Assembly (NCBI GenBank): GCA_028023455.1 | Contig: JAQFVV010000037.1 | Location: forward strand, 2,236,001 to 2,300,000 | Direction: 5' to 3' | Length of the DNA: 64,000 bases | Source: Epiperipatus broadwayi | Lineage: Eukaryota; Onychophora; Udeonychophora; Euonychophora; Peripatidae | Part shown: positions 48,748-59,615 of the stretch, one piece after another | Numbering within the stretch: position 1 is the first letter of the stretch | Layout of the letters: the number at the start of each line of letters is the position of its first letter | The notes under the pieces: model-generated | The model's input: only the letters and a program-made list of their open reading frames with translations | What the model was told of the DNA's origin: nothing | The model's database searches: none | Program-made: the position numbers and the translations under genes

Positions 48748-49944
48748 TACACTCGAGTCTTTTTGTGCAGATTTTTTAAATGCGATTTTGAAGTTATGCG
48801 ATTCATGTTTCTTCTTAATATCTTATTATGCGGGTTTTTTTTATGTGATAAAGAAGTTCATATTTCACTTAAAATCAGGATTTCCCTGTTTTACATACAT
48901 GCATTAAATTTTACATACTTTAAATGCTTGTTCAAAAAAGGTTTGGCAATAAATTTAGATACCATAGAAGATTTAGAAAAAGATAATGAAACAGAAGTGG
49001 AACCTGTTCATTTCACAGCAAAAATGATTCGAGAAAGTCTTCAACTTTCTAATCAATTGGAAAATCATTTTCTTATTGATCACACGAATTACGAACTAAA
49101 TTCTAATGAGAGCTAAATAGTTGTATGTCTGTGTTATGCATGTGTATATTTATATTTTCTTTTATACACATATATACATGGAGAAACTTTTAGACAGAAA
49201 AAAGTTACAAGTAAAAATATTTAAGAATTTTTAATTTCTACTTAAAAAGAATGTATCTTTAAAAGTTTTTAAATATTTTTACTTGTAACTTTTTTCTGTC
49301 TAAAAGTTTCTCCATGTATATATGTGTATAAAAGAAAATTTAACCGTTAAAAGTCATTATTAACGCACTCGTAGAAGCGTGTTATATATATATATATAGT
49401 TGCACTCATGGAAGTGCATTCTCCAACAGCTAGATATAGTTGTCTGGATATTGCAAGCTTTTTAAACAATTAGTAAAATCATCGTTGTTGAAAGAAAAGC
49501 ATTAACACAGCACGAGACTGAAGTTGGCACTAATTGTATTTTCTCTTGTGACAAATCTGATGTCTTACCAGTTCACAAATGGACCACATATTGTCAAATA
49601 GCAATAATGATTAAAATATGTATGCAAAAAGGTAAAATAAATTCCACATAAAATCATATTGTTTTGAATAAAATTAAATAGTTAATAAATAAAGTAAAAA
49701 AAGTTTGTCTTGTATTAATTTTTTTCAAATGTTTGAAATTTTTTATTAGTCATACTTTATTCCCCCTTTTTTTTTTTTTATGTGAATTTTAATTTTACCT
49801 TGTTGCTTTGGTTTTATGCGATTTTTGAAAATTACAGTACATATCCCACATTTTTAAAGGTAAGTTAAGTCTATTTTTGTGTGATTTTTTTAATGCGAGT
49901 TTTCTGTGGAACCTATCTATTGCATAAAAAAAGACCCAGGTGTA
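48748..49944 (+). mobile_element. pogo/Tigger-like element, copy 4 (opposite orientation)
   Basis: Element 48750-49942 with TA at both flanks; the right end, reverse-complemented, reads CACCTGGGTCTTTTTTTATG, and the left begins CACTCGAGTCTTTTTGTGCA. The plus-strand frame 48763-49116 carries NLDTIEDLEKDNETEVEP then FTAKMIRESLQLSNQLENHF, the same transposase tail as copy 3 on the other strand. The catalytic domain is absent. A 184-bp hairpin (49155-49338) is inserted in it. Confidence 0.8.
49155..49338. mobile_element. Near-perfect hairpin insertion, 70-bp arms
   Basis: The left arm 49155-49224 starts TTTTCTTTTATACACATATA and the right arm 49269-49338 is its reverse complement over about 70 bases with no mismatch seen. 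The loop is about 44 bp. It is nested in Tigger copy 4, so it is younger than that element. It looks like a very recent MITE or a hairpin created by a replication error. Confidence 0.9.
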
Positions 49945-52768
49945 TATAATATAAATGAACAAAGAGAAAAAGTGACAAGATGAAAGAATAAAAAGTTATA
50001 TTTTTTTGATAACTAAACAAGAAAATTTTTTTCCATTTTTGTGCAATATAAAATATTAATCAAAGTAGAAAAAAATACCATAGGTTGCAAAAAAATAAAA
50101 TATAATTGATGTATATATATACATGATAAAGATATATGATACAGATCCATACAAAACAGACATGTGATATACTGGTTACAATAAGATTTGACAATGAAAT
50201 AAATTTGATCTTTTCATTATACTCATTATTTACAATATATATAATATTTATACTACAACTGATAGAAAATATTACTTTGATATAAAATTACAATTGGCTA
50301 AGTTCTAAGCATTTGGAGTTATATAAGTATTGGAACACAAATAGACATTCTACAACACAAAACAAACCTTTATTGTATAGCTTTATAAATTGTTTATATA
50401 AAAAAAATATTGTATAGTTATAGGTAATAAAAAATATTAGTTCTGAAATATATTTACAATTGGCTATGGTCTAGACCCAAGGAATTACATATATATATAT
50501 ATATGTATCTGAACACAAACATACTCTTGTTCTACATGCAACATTATAAATTATTTATATAAAAAAAAAAATGAAAAATATTATATATTTATATTTGGTG
50601 AAAATGATTAACCCTGCAGTTTTATATAATTTTGATTACTTAGATTCTAAGCCCTCTGATTTCAATGCATATGTATCAGAATAATAAGTTTTATTTTCAG
50701 CCAAAAAAAAACATTGCCTTTAATTTTTTTCTGTGAAATTTTAAAAAAAAAAAAAAATTAAAGATCTTTTACTAAAATTTCCATAAAAAACACAACTTTT
50801 AAAAGCAGAAAAAACAAAAATACTGTTAGAAAGACAGTACAATAACAAAAAAGATAGTGTATGCCATGTGTCTGTACTCCTTACCGTTTATGCGCAATTG
50901 TGATTTAAAATCAATGCTTGGTTAAAATTATAACTTAAATTGTTGTTTTTTTTTTGGGGGGGGGGGGGACTGAAGTTGTTATATAATTTTTCAAAGTACA
51001 TTCATGACTTCTAATTGCAGTGAAGCCAGAGATATTTTACTATAAACATCAAAATTCACAGTTTTAAGATTTAATAGCTTTCCATAGTTCTAGGTAGCAG
51101 ATGAGAGCCATAAAGATAGGTTAAAGAAATTTTGATGAATTAAAACATTAAAGATTTTTAATTGACTGCCTAAATTTCTGATGCCATTTGCAAAAATATA
51201 ATGTGATAAAAATCTCACAGATACTGAACTGGCAAAGTAGTTTTAGGCGATATTGATTTCTTGTATATAAGGTGAAAGGATAGCTAATTACAAATTCCTT
51301 GAGTGAATGATACTTTATTTAACAAATATTGTATAATTGTGTCTTGCATCTATTGAACATTGAATAATAATTTGGTGAATGAGTACTAGAAGATTCCAGA
51401 AATTAAAAACAATTTTTCTTAGAGAAAACTATGAAAATTAGAGAATATAATTTGGACCACTTTATGTTATATCATTAAAAAAATCTTGCTCTGTGAAGTT
51501 TAATGCATTGGTAAATTGACAGTCTTGCCAACAAAAATCTCGGGATCTAAGCTGATCCTGTTGTTTGCTTAAATCAAATATCACATAGTTTCTTAGCAAT
51601 TAGCCATTTGATTTTTTATTTGATTTATCAAGGATCTGGATTTCAAGATATGGGAGAAATTAGATTACTTCTAGATGGAATCACTTGAATTAGTAAGCTC
51701 ATTATTTGAGGAACACTAGGAAAGTTAATAAGTATTGACAGAATTTCATGATGTTAACAGTTTATGAATGCAAATAGCTTAATCATTATTTTTTACATTT
51801 AAAGCTAGATTTTAATGTGATGTATTACGTATGTCAACCTTGAATATTTTGCAAAATATAATGAATATGTGAGGCCGACCCTTCTATTGTGCATTGAGAC
51901 TAATTAATTTTACAAAAAAAAACTTGTAACATAAAATAGTGGGCTTCGTATTTGTCTAGGATTGAATTGGTTCTTGAAGAAAATTGCTAAGAAAGTATCT
52001 AAACTTTAATCACCCATTTAAGACAATTATGGTTTTTGCATATAATTAGAATTGAAGGTTCATAACTTTATAAAACACAATTATTAAATGCTAATGTTAG
52101 CAACTTTAAATAGTGATTAATAACTTAATACTTCTACAAGATTTTTTAAGTATGTGTAAGTCAAGATCTCAACTTATTGGAAATTTATTAAAGATGCAGT
52201 TGTTAAGAGAGTACTGAATTTTTATTCTTTATGGTGCAGATTGCTAATTAGTAGTATGATTATCATAAATATATTTAGTAAAATTTTTATATTAAAGAAA
52301 AAGATATTATGAACTATGTGAATTCTATTAGCCATAATGAATTAAGCCTTATTGACTTTGATTTGTTTATGCAATTCACTATAGTGAAAGCTATATAAAA
52401 ATTTCATGTGTAACTATCACAAACATCTGACTGAAGGAGCACAATATTCTTATCAAGGGAATGACCTATAGGAAATGATTAGGTAGATGTAATAAACCTA
52501 TCTTGTTGGAATCAAATTTATAGGGTATGGAAATATATGAATGTTGAAGGAATTTTCGCATGAAATATGCAAGAAATATTTTATTGAATGGGCATTATTG
52601 TAATTATTTTATTTGCATTTGTGTGGAATGGGTCATAACATTGGTGTTATGCAAAGCATTCTAAATATTAATACATGGAATATGTGAAAGCCTTAAAATA
52701 AATACCTACATACAATTCATCCTTGCTGAATTTCTAACAAGTGAATAACATGTTCTTTGTGTGGAAAT
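49945..52768. other. Intron, A+T-rich, no firm feature
   Basis: 2.8 kb with TA microsatellite (50491-50505), an A-tract at 50742-50757 and a T-then-G run at 50944-50968. No coding was recognised. Confidence 0.5.
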
Positions 52769-53901
52769 TTTTTTTGGGTACTCATCTTATAGCTAAAGGC
52801 ACCGCTCTATGGCGCGGTTTTCGCGCCAAAACACATAAAAATGCTGTTTCCGCGGCCGACACGTTCGAACCCGCATTTTCTATAATACAACTTTTTTGTT
52901 GTGCTACAGAATGCAGGCCGCTATGTCGCATCGCAGTACAGCATGTATGTTGCATTGCTGCCAATACATTTTCCGAATTCGCACAATTTATAAAATAATT
53001 ACGGCTTGATGAGAGAGTTTGTATTTGAATTGTATTGATATGTTGTTTTCATTGGATTTTTTTTGTATTTTAAACATTGAAATGTTCAGATTTTTTAAAA
53101 CAATAATTATAAGACTTTTTACAACATAATTGTATTGAACTTTTATTTGGGAAAATGTTAAATATCTATGTTTTTATTGAGTTGCAATTAGGTAACGTGA
53201 CAAAGATTCTACTGTCTGTATATTTTTGAAGTAAAAAAGAGCGGTAGGAAAAAAATATCCAGTAAGAAAAGTCCAAATATACAGGTTTTTTTGTAAATTT
53301 AATAAAAAGCAAATATTATAAACATGTTTAATAAAGAAGACATTTGTGTTTGTTGTTATTTAAAAAAGTTTGAGTTTCTTTCTTCTGTCCGAGTACGGTT
53401 ACGATTTTGAATTTTTTTATTTTAGCATTACAAACAAACAGAACACTAACCTTAAAACTAACCCTAAAGCTAACCGTAACAACTTTTACTTTTATTACGA
53501 TTATTATTTTTTAGTTAAACAACAACAAAAAAAGTCGTAACACAAGTAAAAAAATATCTGATAGAAAATTGATATAAAAAAAAAAACCGTAACACAAGTA
53601 AAAAAATATCCGATAGAAAATTGATAAAAAAAAGCCGTAACACAATTTAAAAAGTATACGATATAAAAAACACAAATTGTAATTTGTTGATTTTATTTTT
53701 TTTTATTATTTAAATTGTATACGTTAATAAAAAATAATATTTAAAAAAGACGATTTTGTTTTGTTTTTATTTTCACATTAAAAAAAAGCACAGAAAAATT
53801 ATTAAAATCAACATCCCGTGAATGTTCATATTTTATAGTTTTAGCGTGAAAACGGCGCCATCCTACGGCATCTTTATCTATAATACAAGCACCTTTTTTT
53901 G
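52769..53901. mobile_element. Merlin-like TIR element 5 with 8-bp TSD
   Basis: Element 52777-53893 between perfect duplications TTTTTTTG (52769-52776, 53894-53901). The left end begins GGTACTCATCTTATAGCTAA; the right, reverse-complemented, GGTGCTTGTATTATAGATAA; both go on to a GC-rich CGC(G/C)GTTTTC(G/A)CGC block. Subterminal AAACACATAAAAATGCTGTT then TCCGCGGCCGAC closely matches the right subterminal region of the Merlin element 6806-8911. The interior has A-rich subrepeats with CGTAACACAAGTAAAAAAAT (53520-53650). The 85-codon plus frame 52741-52998 starts outside the element and is not considered a gene. Confidence 0.82.
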
Positions 53902-55119
53902 GAATAATGAATCACACCATTATTGATTATTTCTTGTGCCCCACACCCCTTTATTTAGAAATAAAGATTTATCTAAGATTCAAACTATCAACATGATAAA
54001 ATTTGGAATGTATTGTATTTTTTTCATTTGCATTTATGTGTGGGTTAGGGACTATCACATTACTATTATAAGAAGCATTTAATTATTACTGGTATTTGGA
54101 ATATGAAGAGCTTAAAATTCATATCAAATCTTAGAAAGAACTAATGGCTACCAAGCCTGTATGTTGAGGAATTAATTATATGGGATGTTGGCACATAATG
54201 TGGAATCTTTTTTTTTTTTCTAGAAAAAGGGGAGGGAGGAATTTCTTTTAACAATAGTATTGGATTAGTTAAGGGAAATGACTCATTTGAAATTCCAGCA
54301 ATATCTAATTAATATTTATATAACATAATAGTATTATTATCTAGACTATGTCATAATAACATTAGCATAATCTTCTGTTCATACCACTTTTATGCTAGAT
54401 AGCATAAAAGTGATAAGAATAGATTATGTGATGACTCATTTCTGCCAAAGAATAAAGGTACCTAATGCTATAAAAAAATTAAGGCCGCCATAATACATAA
54501 AAATTGCACTGGTTTCAGATCTGTATAACTATGCAAGCAAATAGGCTCAGATTGAAAATAATTTTTTTTGTTTGGGCTATTAGTTTGATAGTATAGTAAA
54601 AAGATAAAAATGTCTGCTAGAGGAAAGGTGCATTATGCCTGAAAGTCCAAGTGTATTTATTATCCAAAACAGTCCAAAATATTATCATTGATGAAACGAG
54701 GCTAGAAATTACTCTGGAGTTATTTAGATTGGACAGCTTTCGATAGCAACTTATTAAGTACTATCATATGGTATTTATTGATTACTAAAGCGTACATTAG
54801 ATGGGATAAAAATGATAATAATAGATTATCCTAATGAATAACCAGATGTAAGCAAAGACAATGTGATGACTAGATGATCATTGATATGATTTAATGTGAA
54901 ATATTATTTTATGAGCAAACATTTAAAATCTATTTTAGCCCGTAAACCAATAAATTGTGTGTATCTATATAGCATATGTTTTTATATATTTTGTAATAAA
55001 TAAATGATTGTTTCAAAATATTTTGACATTGTGATATTAATTTTATTATCTAATATATAATTATGTCTAACTTTAATTTTTTTTAAAAATCTAAAATATA
55101 TATGCATTTTATTTTCCAG
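53902..55119. other. Intron, with one small hairpin
   Basis: A+T-rich. An imperfect palindrome at 54356-54430 pairs CATAATCTTCTGTTCATACC with GATAAGAATAGATTATG around the centre CACTTTTATGCTAGATAGCA. GCTAGAAATTACTCTGGAG near 54700 echoes the foldback family at 19.2 kb. The acceptor tract before 55120 reads TTTTATTTTCCAG. Confidence 0.55.
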
Positions 55120-55401
55120 GTATTTTTTGTTATTAGACTTCATTCACCACCCATAATTGCCGGTTTGCATAATATTCAGGACCCCGATCCACTAATCCAA
55201 TGTGATCTTATGGATGGCCGCGATGCATTTTTAACTCTTGCTAGAGATAAACATTATGAATTTTCAAGTTTACGCAGGGCTAAGTTTTCTACGATGGCTA
55301 TGCTTTATGAATTACACAATCAAGGCCAAGATCGTTTTGTCTATACTTGTAATAATTGTAAAACTCATGTTGAAACTAGATTCCATTGTACTGTTTGTGA
55401 T
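55120..55401 (+). CDS. nej/CBP: CBP/p300 exon e: end of HAT and first half of ZZ finger
   Basis: 282 nt, phase 0 at both ends, from TTTTCCAG|GTATTT to GAT|GTAAGT. It reads VFFVIRLHSPPIIAGL, DPDPLIQCDLMDGRDAFLTL, ARDKHYEFSSLRRAKFS and ELHNQGQDRFVYTCNNC, then HVETRFHCTVCD. DLMDGRDAFLTLARDKHxEFSSLRRA is the C-terminal HAT core. The final CNNC and CTVC pairs are four of the ZZ zinc-finger ligands; the rest come from exon f. The true acceptor lies just before GTATTTTTT, so the upstream Met-containing frame from 55102 is partly intronic. The short LHSPPIIAGLHNIQ linker is variable between species. Enzyme activity, location and partners are as for the other exons of this protein. Confidence 0.97.
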
Positions 55402-55808
55402 GTAAGTAATGGGTTGTGTTTTTTTTTACTGTGTGTGGAACATATATATAAACTGCAACAAATATATGCAATAAATAATTCCTAGTATAATTTTGAATAA
55501 TAAATAGCTTGTGAAGTAAAGTTTTAGATAATGTAATTTGGTTTTTAACTACATATGATCTTAAAATGAATGCTATATATATTGACTCTTGTAATGCACT
55601 CTTTTACGTTATCTTCTTATAGTTCATGAATTTTTTACATTAATAACTTATCTGTTTAACAAATAATTTCCTTTATTAATAATAATAGTTTCTTTTATTT
55701 TTTGTTCTCCTTTTCATGCAATATTTTTATTTTATTCAAACTGAACACCGATCATTAAATGCAGACAGTGTTTGTGTGTTATTTGTTTTAGTGTTTTAAT
55801 CTTCTCAT
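55402..55808. other. Intron, no feature seen
   Basis: A+T-rich sequence up to the mariner derivative. Confidence 0.4.
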
Positions 55809-56670
55809 ATATGAGGAGGTATCCAAAAATAATCAGAAATTGTGTATTTATTTTTAGTTGTTACAGAAAGCATTGTCCATTTAATGCAGTGCACTGGTTT
55901 AAATGTGTTTTTCATTTTTTTGAAGTAGTCTGGAAACTCTTGCAAAGAATGCCTTTTAATGCCTCCATCATTTTTTTCTTCATCACTTCTAAGTTTGCAA
56001 AAAAAGCGAGAGAGTTTTTCATTTGAGGGAAATCGCACAAAGCGAGATTGAGTGAATATGGCTGGTGGATAAGCTTGATTATGCTAAATTTAATTAAAAA
56101 TTGTTTCACTCGTACTCAAGGTTTTGTGTACTAGCATGTTATCATGGTAAAGATTGTTTTCCTCATTTTGCCACAAAATGAAACATTTATATTTTACCGC
56201 TTCCACACAAAATTTTCGGAACTTGAAGATTTACATTCCTGGTCATTATGAATGAATTCTGAATGAACCATGCCATTTGCATCCAAAAAAAATAAATAAA
56301 AATCAGCAGCATCTTGACATTGAACTTTACTCACCACGCTTTTTGGGGATGTCATAAATTTGACATGGAAATTTGTGTTATTTTCCAGAGCAACTTAATT
56401 GTAAACTGTATAAAGCATAACTATTTTCCTGCCATTTTCTCTAAAAGAAAACAAAATTTCATGTTGTTTCAACTTTTCAGCCATTACAAAAGACAAATAT
56501 GTGAAACACACTTTACAAAAAAAAAAGTGCTAGTTGGCATCATGATTTCTCATAATGATGTCATGTGTCAGAGTTGATGCAGAAGGGTTCCCACAAGAGG
56601 TATCTAGAAGCAGAAACATGTACTACAATAGGCATGGCTATTCTGGTTATTTTTGAATACCCTTTTGTAA
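55809..56670 (-). mobile_element. mariner-like deletion derivative with transposase remnant
   Basis: The left end has ATGAGGAGGTATCCAAAAAT then AATCAGAA; the right end, reverse-complemented from about 56670, has ACAAAAGGGTATTCAAAAAT then AACCAGAA, an imperfect TIR of about 28 bp next to TA. Minus-strand coding, broken, reads FFLDANGMVHSEFIHNDQ (about 56290-56230), DNMLVHKTL (about 56140), LIHQPYSLNLALCDFPQMKN (about 56075-56015), then LKGILCKSFQ. These match mariner transposase FFDxxGxVHxEFxPxGQ, HDNAxxHxA and HPPYSPDLAPCDFxLFPxLK; the Asp of LCDF is the last residue of the DD34D triad. About 0.4 kb shorter than a full mariner; dead. Confidence 0.75.
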
Positions 56671-57495
56671 TTATTGTTCTTTAAACCTTTTTTCTATTGA
56701 CATTAAGATTCCTAATAATATGTTCAACAATGATAAATAATTATATAGATATTACTTTTTTCTCTCTTTCTTTCTAGTATTTATCTTTTTTATTAGATTA
56801 TATGTATTGAAAATAATTTTTTATTTTTATTATTACTTGAATTTCTTCTAAAATTTCCTATAATTCCTTTTAATACATTCAATATCTCATCTCATTGGCA
56901 TAATTTCATGCATGTAACATCTATTTCCATTTTTATCATTTATTTATTCAGCATATTTTTCTTTCAAGATAAAAAATAAACCAGCCATTTTATTTGATTA
57001 TAAGTTATATATGTCTTCAAGAAGAGATAATATGTAAATGATTCCAAAGTTACTCTTAAGTATAAATACTTTTAAGACAGGCTTTAACCTGAATCAAATG
57101 TGCCTTGAAATTTATAATAGTCAAGCAATATCTTTATTTTGCCGATAGAGAGATCTCTCAAAATATGACCCAAGATAGCGACTTTTATAAAGATAATAAG
57201 TGCAGCCTTCTTATCTTTAACCTAACTTTCCACTTATATAGGCCAATGGTTGACTTAAGTTTTTTTTTTTTTAAGTCTAGAAATGAGAAACAATTTAAAT
57301 ATATAATTGATAACAATGAAAAATATTAGATGTATTAGAGACTTAGGAATTTTAGAAGGAATTAAAGTTATCAATATACTAAAAATAAAAAATGAATTTC
57401 AGTACCACATAGTACAAAAACTAATAATTAAGGGATAAAAAATGAGTTTTGACAAAAATAGATTGGCCCTGAATGTAGAAAATAAATGATTCTTT
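56671..57495. other. Intron, no feature seen
   Basis: A+T-rich sequence. The 74-codon frame 57105-57329 has no recognisable similarity. Confidence 0.4.
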
Positions 57496-58080
57496 ATAAT
57501 TTGCTTGTAACTTGTCCTAATAACGTATTTGGATGTGAATGTTCTTTGCACTATTTACATTTCTAAATGTTAACATTTTTAATCAGCAGTAAAGTCATTA
57601 GTGTGTGATTAAAATTATTAATATTTGGAGCAGTAAGCTAGCTTGATTGATTTATGAAATATGATCACCATTCATATAAAGTTACGTTCTTTTCAGCTAT
57701 CATTGCATGATTTATTTACAATATATACAGTTATGGTCAAATGAAAGATATATATTTTTTATTTGACAAATTTTGTATAAAAAGGTAAATGTATTTGTAA
57801 GTTTATTTAAAAATCGTTATTTAGATCTCTAGTAATTTGTCCTAGTAATGCATTTGGTTGCGATTGTTCTGGGAATTGTTTATATTTCTAACCATTACAT
57901 ATTTGATTAGCAATAAAAAATTTATGTACTGTTACAGTTATTAGTATTTTTTGAACAGTAATTTGGCTTGATTGATTTATAAACTAAGATCGCCACTAAT
58001 ATAAAGTTTCAACTTTTTTGGATCTCGGTTCTTGATTTATTTACAATACATAGAGTAATTGGAGGGAATTTGAACCCATG
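57496..58080. repeat. Diverged ~326-bp tandem duplication
   Basis: A block starting near 57505 (TGTAACTTGTCCTAATAACG) recurs near 57831 (AGTAATTTGTCCTAGTAATG). Both continue to GCTTGATTGATTTAT(A/G)AA and then ATTTATTTACAATA. Identity is about 70% by eye. A further partial relative precedes and follows the foldback element (57740-57800; 59680-59790), suggesting that the foldback inserted into this repeat. Confidence 0.65.
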
Positions 58081-59615
58081 TGTAAAAGATAAATGATGTT
58101 CAATATATGTATTTAATGTTGAATCAGCACTCATCAGTTGATTTAGATATCTCCTACACACATATATAATAAATTGCTCAGTGCATATTAGAATAGCAAA
58201 TCTTCAAACTTTTAATAGACTGGCTTCAATCTTCTCCATTTCTTCAGCCATCTATATCAGGGATGGGCAACTGTCAGCCTATGGGCTATATTTGGCTTAT
58301 GACGATGTTGAATCTAGCCTGCCCCATAAATGATTAACTATAGAAAATCCATATCTGACTATACTTGCTATAAACTGCAGTCTCTAGGCCTAATACTCAC
58401 AAGTTCATATTACATTAACTTTATCCTTAATACCATGAGAAATACAAAATTCTAATTATAAAATTTATCATAACTTGCGTAAATTTAATCATAAGTTCTA
58501 AAATACCAATTTTATATTACAAAATATTAAAATATGGCAGGAATCACGTTGCAAATAATGTTAATTTCGGTTTTTGGAGAATACTTCTATGCAGCATCAG
58601 AGTATTATTTCCTAATTATTATTGTAGCATCAATCGAAAGAAGTTCCTTTGGATTTAATTTCTTATTGAAAAAAATAATATAGGTGCATGCTATTTTATA
58701 GGTATGTTTATGCCTTTTTTAATTATTACAATTTTTAATTTAATATAATTTATAACCTATAAAATGACCATTTTAAAAAAAGAAAAATTGATGTTGAATG
58801 ACATTCAGATATTTATTTGCAAATATAGATGCTAATAAGCTGTTTGATTAGTAATGAAACTATTTTCATTTTTAAAGAATGTAATCTAAAATGGTATTTT
58901 TCAACAAAAGGGATTTTGTAAAATATAAATTATCTATAATTGATTCCGATTTAAGTCATTAAATATTGTATTTACTTTTTTTAAAAAATGCATTGATAAT
59001 TTGGTAATTCAAGTAATATAACATTTTTTAGGTTTTGATTTATTTTTTTTTTGCCAAATCATTCATTCTATTCCAGCACGTGTTATGATACAAAAATTTT
59101 ATTTGTCCTGCTGATGAAAAAAGTTACCCACCCCTGGTCTATATCATTGAAAATCTGATGATGCCACATATGTTCAAAGCCTTTGTTTTGCCAATTTTGT
59201 TGTCATGCCCATGTTGACTGTAAATCAATCTGACCCTCATATGTAGCATCTGAAGACCATTTTAAATACACAGAAGAGGCATGAGCAGTATAGGGCTGAA
59301 TTTCTAATATTTGAACCCAGACTTTCAACATGTCATCAGATTTTCAATGATATGGATGGCTGGAGAGTAGAGAAGATTGAAGCCTGTTCATTAAAGTTTG
59401 AAGATTTGCTATCTTAATATAAACCGAGCATTAATTATATATATATATATGTGGGAGATGATGATCCGGACCAAATGATGACTGATAGTTCAGCACAATA
59501 TTGGAGATCACTTACCTTTTTTCACATGTGTGGTCATGTGTATCAGTGGTATAAAATAGAAGGGATGACCGAAGGAAGCTTGAAAGTCTGAGTTTGAATC
59601 CCTCTAATTACATCT
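58050..59615. mobile_element. Foldback element, interrupted by a hAT MITE
   Basis: Left arm: 58050-58257 plus 59145-59190. Right arm: 59312-59615. The arms are reverse complements with about 80% identity, for example AGCAAATCTTCAAACTTTTA (58197) against TAAAGTTTGAAGATTTGCTA (59392), and ATATCATTGAAAATCTGATG (59141) against CATCAGATTTTCAATGATAT. The loop is about 120 bp. An 879-bp hAT-type element sits inside the left arm. No coding of its own. Confidence 0.8.
58250..59144. mobile_element. hAT MITE nested in the foldback element
   Basis: Element 58258-59136 begins CAGGGATGGGCAACTGTCAG and ends, reverse-complemented, CAGGGGTGGGTAACTTTTTT. It is flanked by 8-bp duplications ATCTATAT / GTCTATAT (58250-58257, 59137-59144; 7 of 8 identical). 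Ends starting CAGGG and an 8-bp TSD are typical of hAT elements. The interior has no transposase frame. Confidence 0.85.

Noticed and set aside
52741-52998. 85-codon plus frame with a Cys-rich stretch
   Set aside because: It starts outside and runs into a TIR element; its codons follow the GC-rich TIR, and the minus strand is equally open there.
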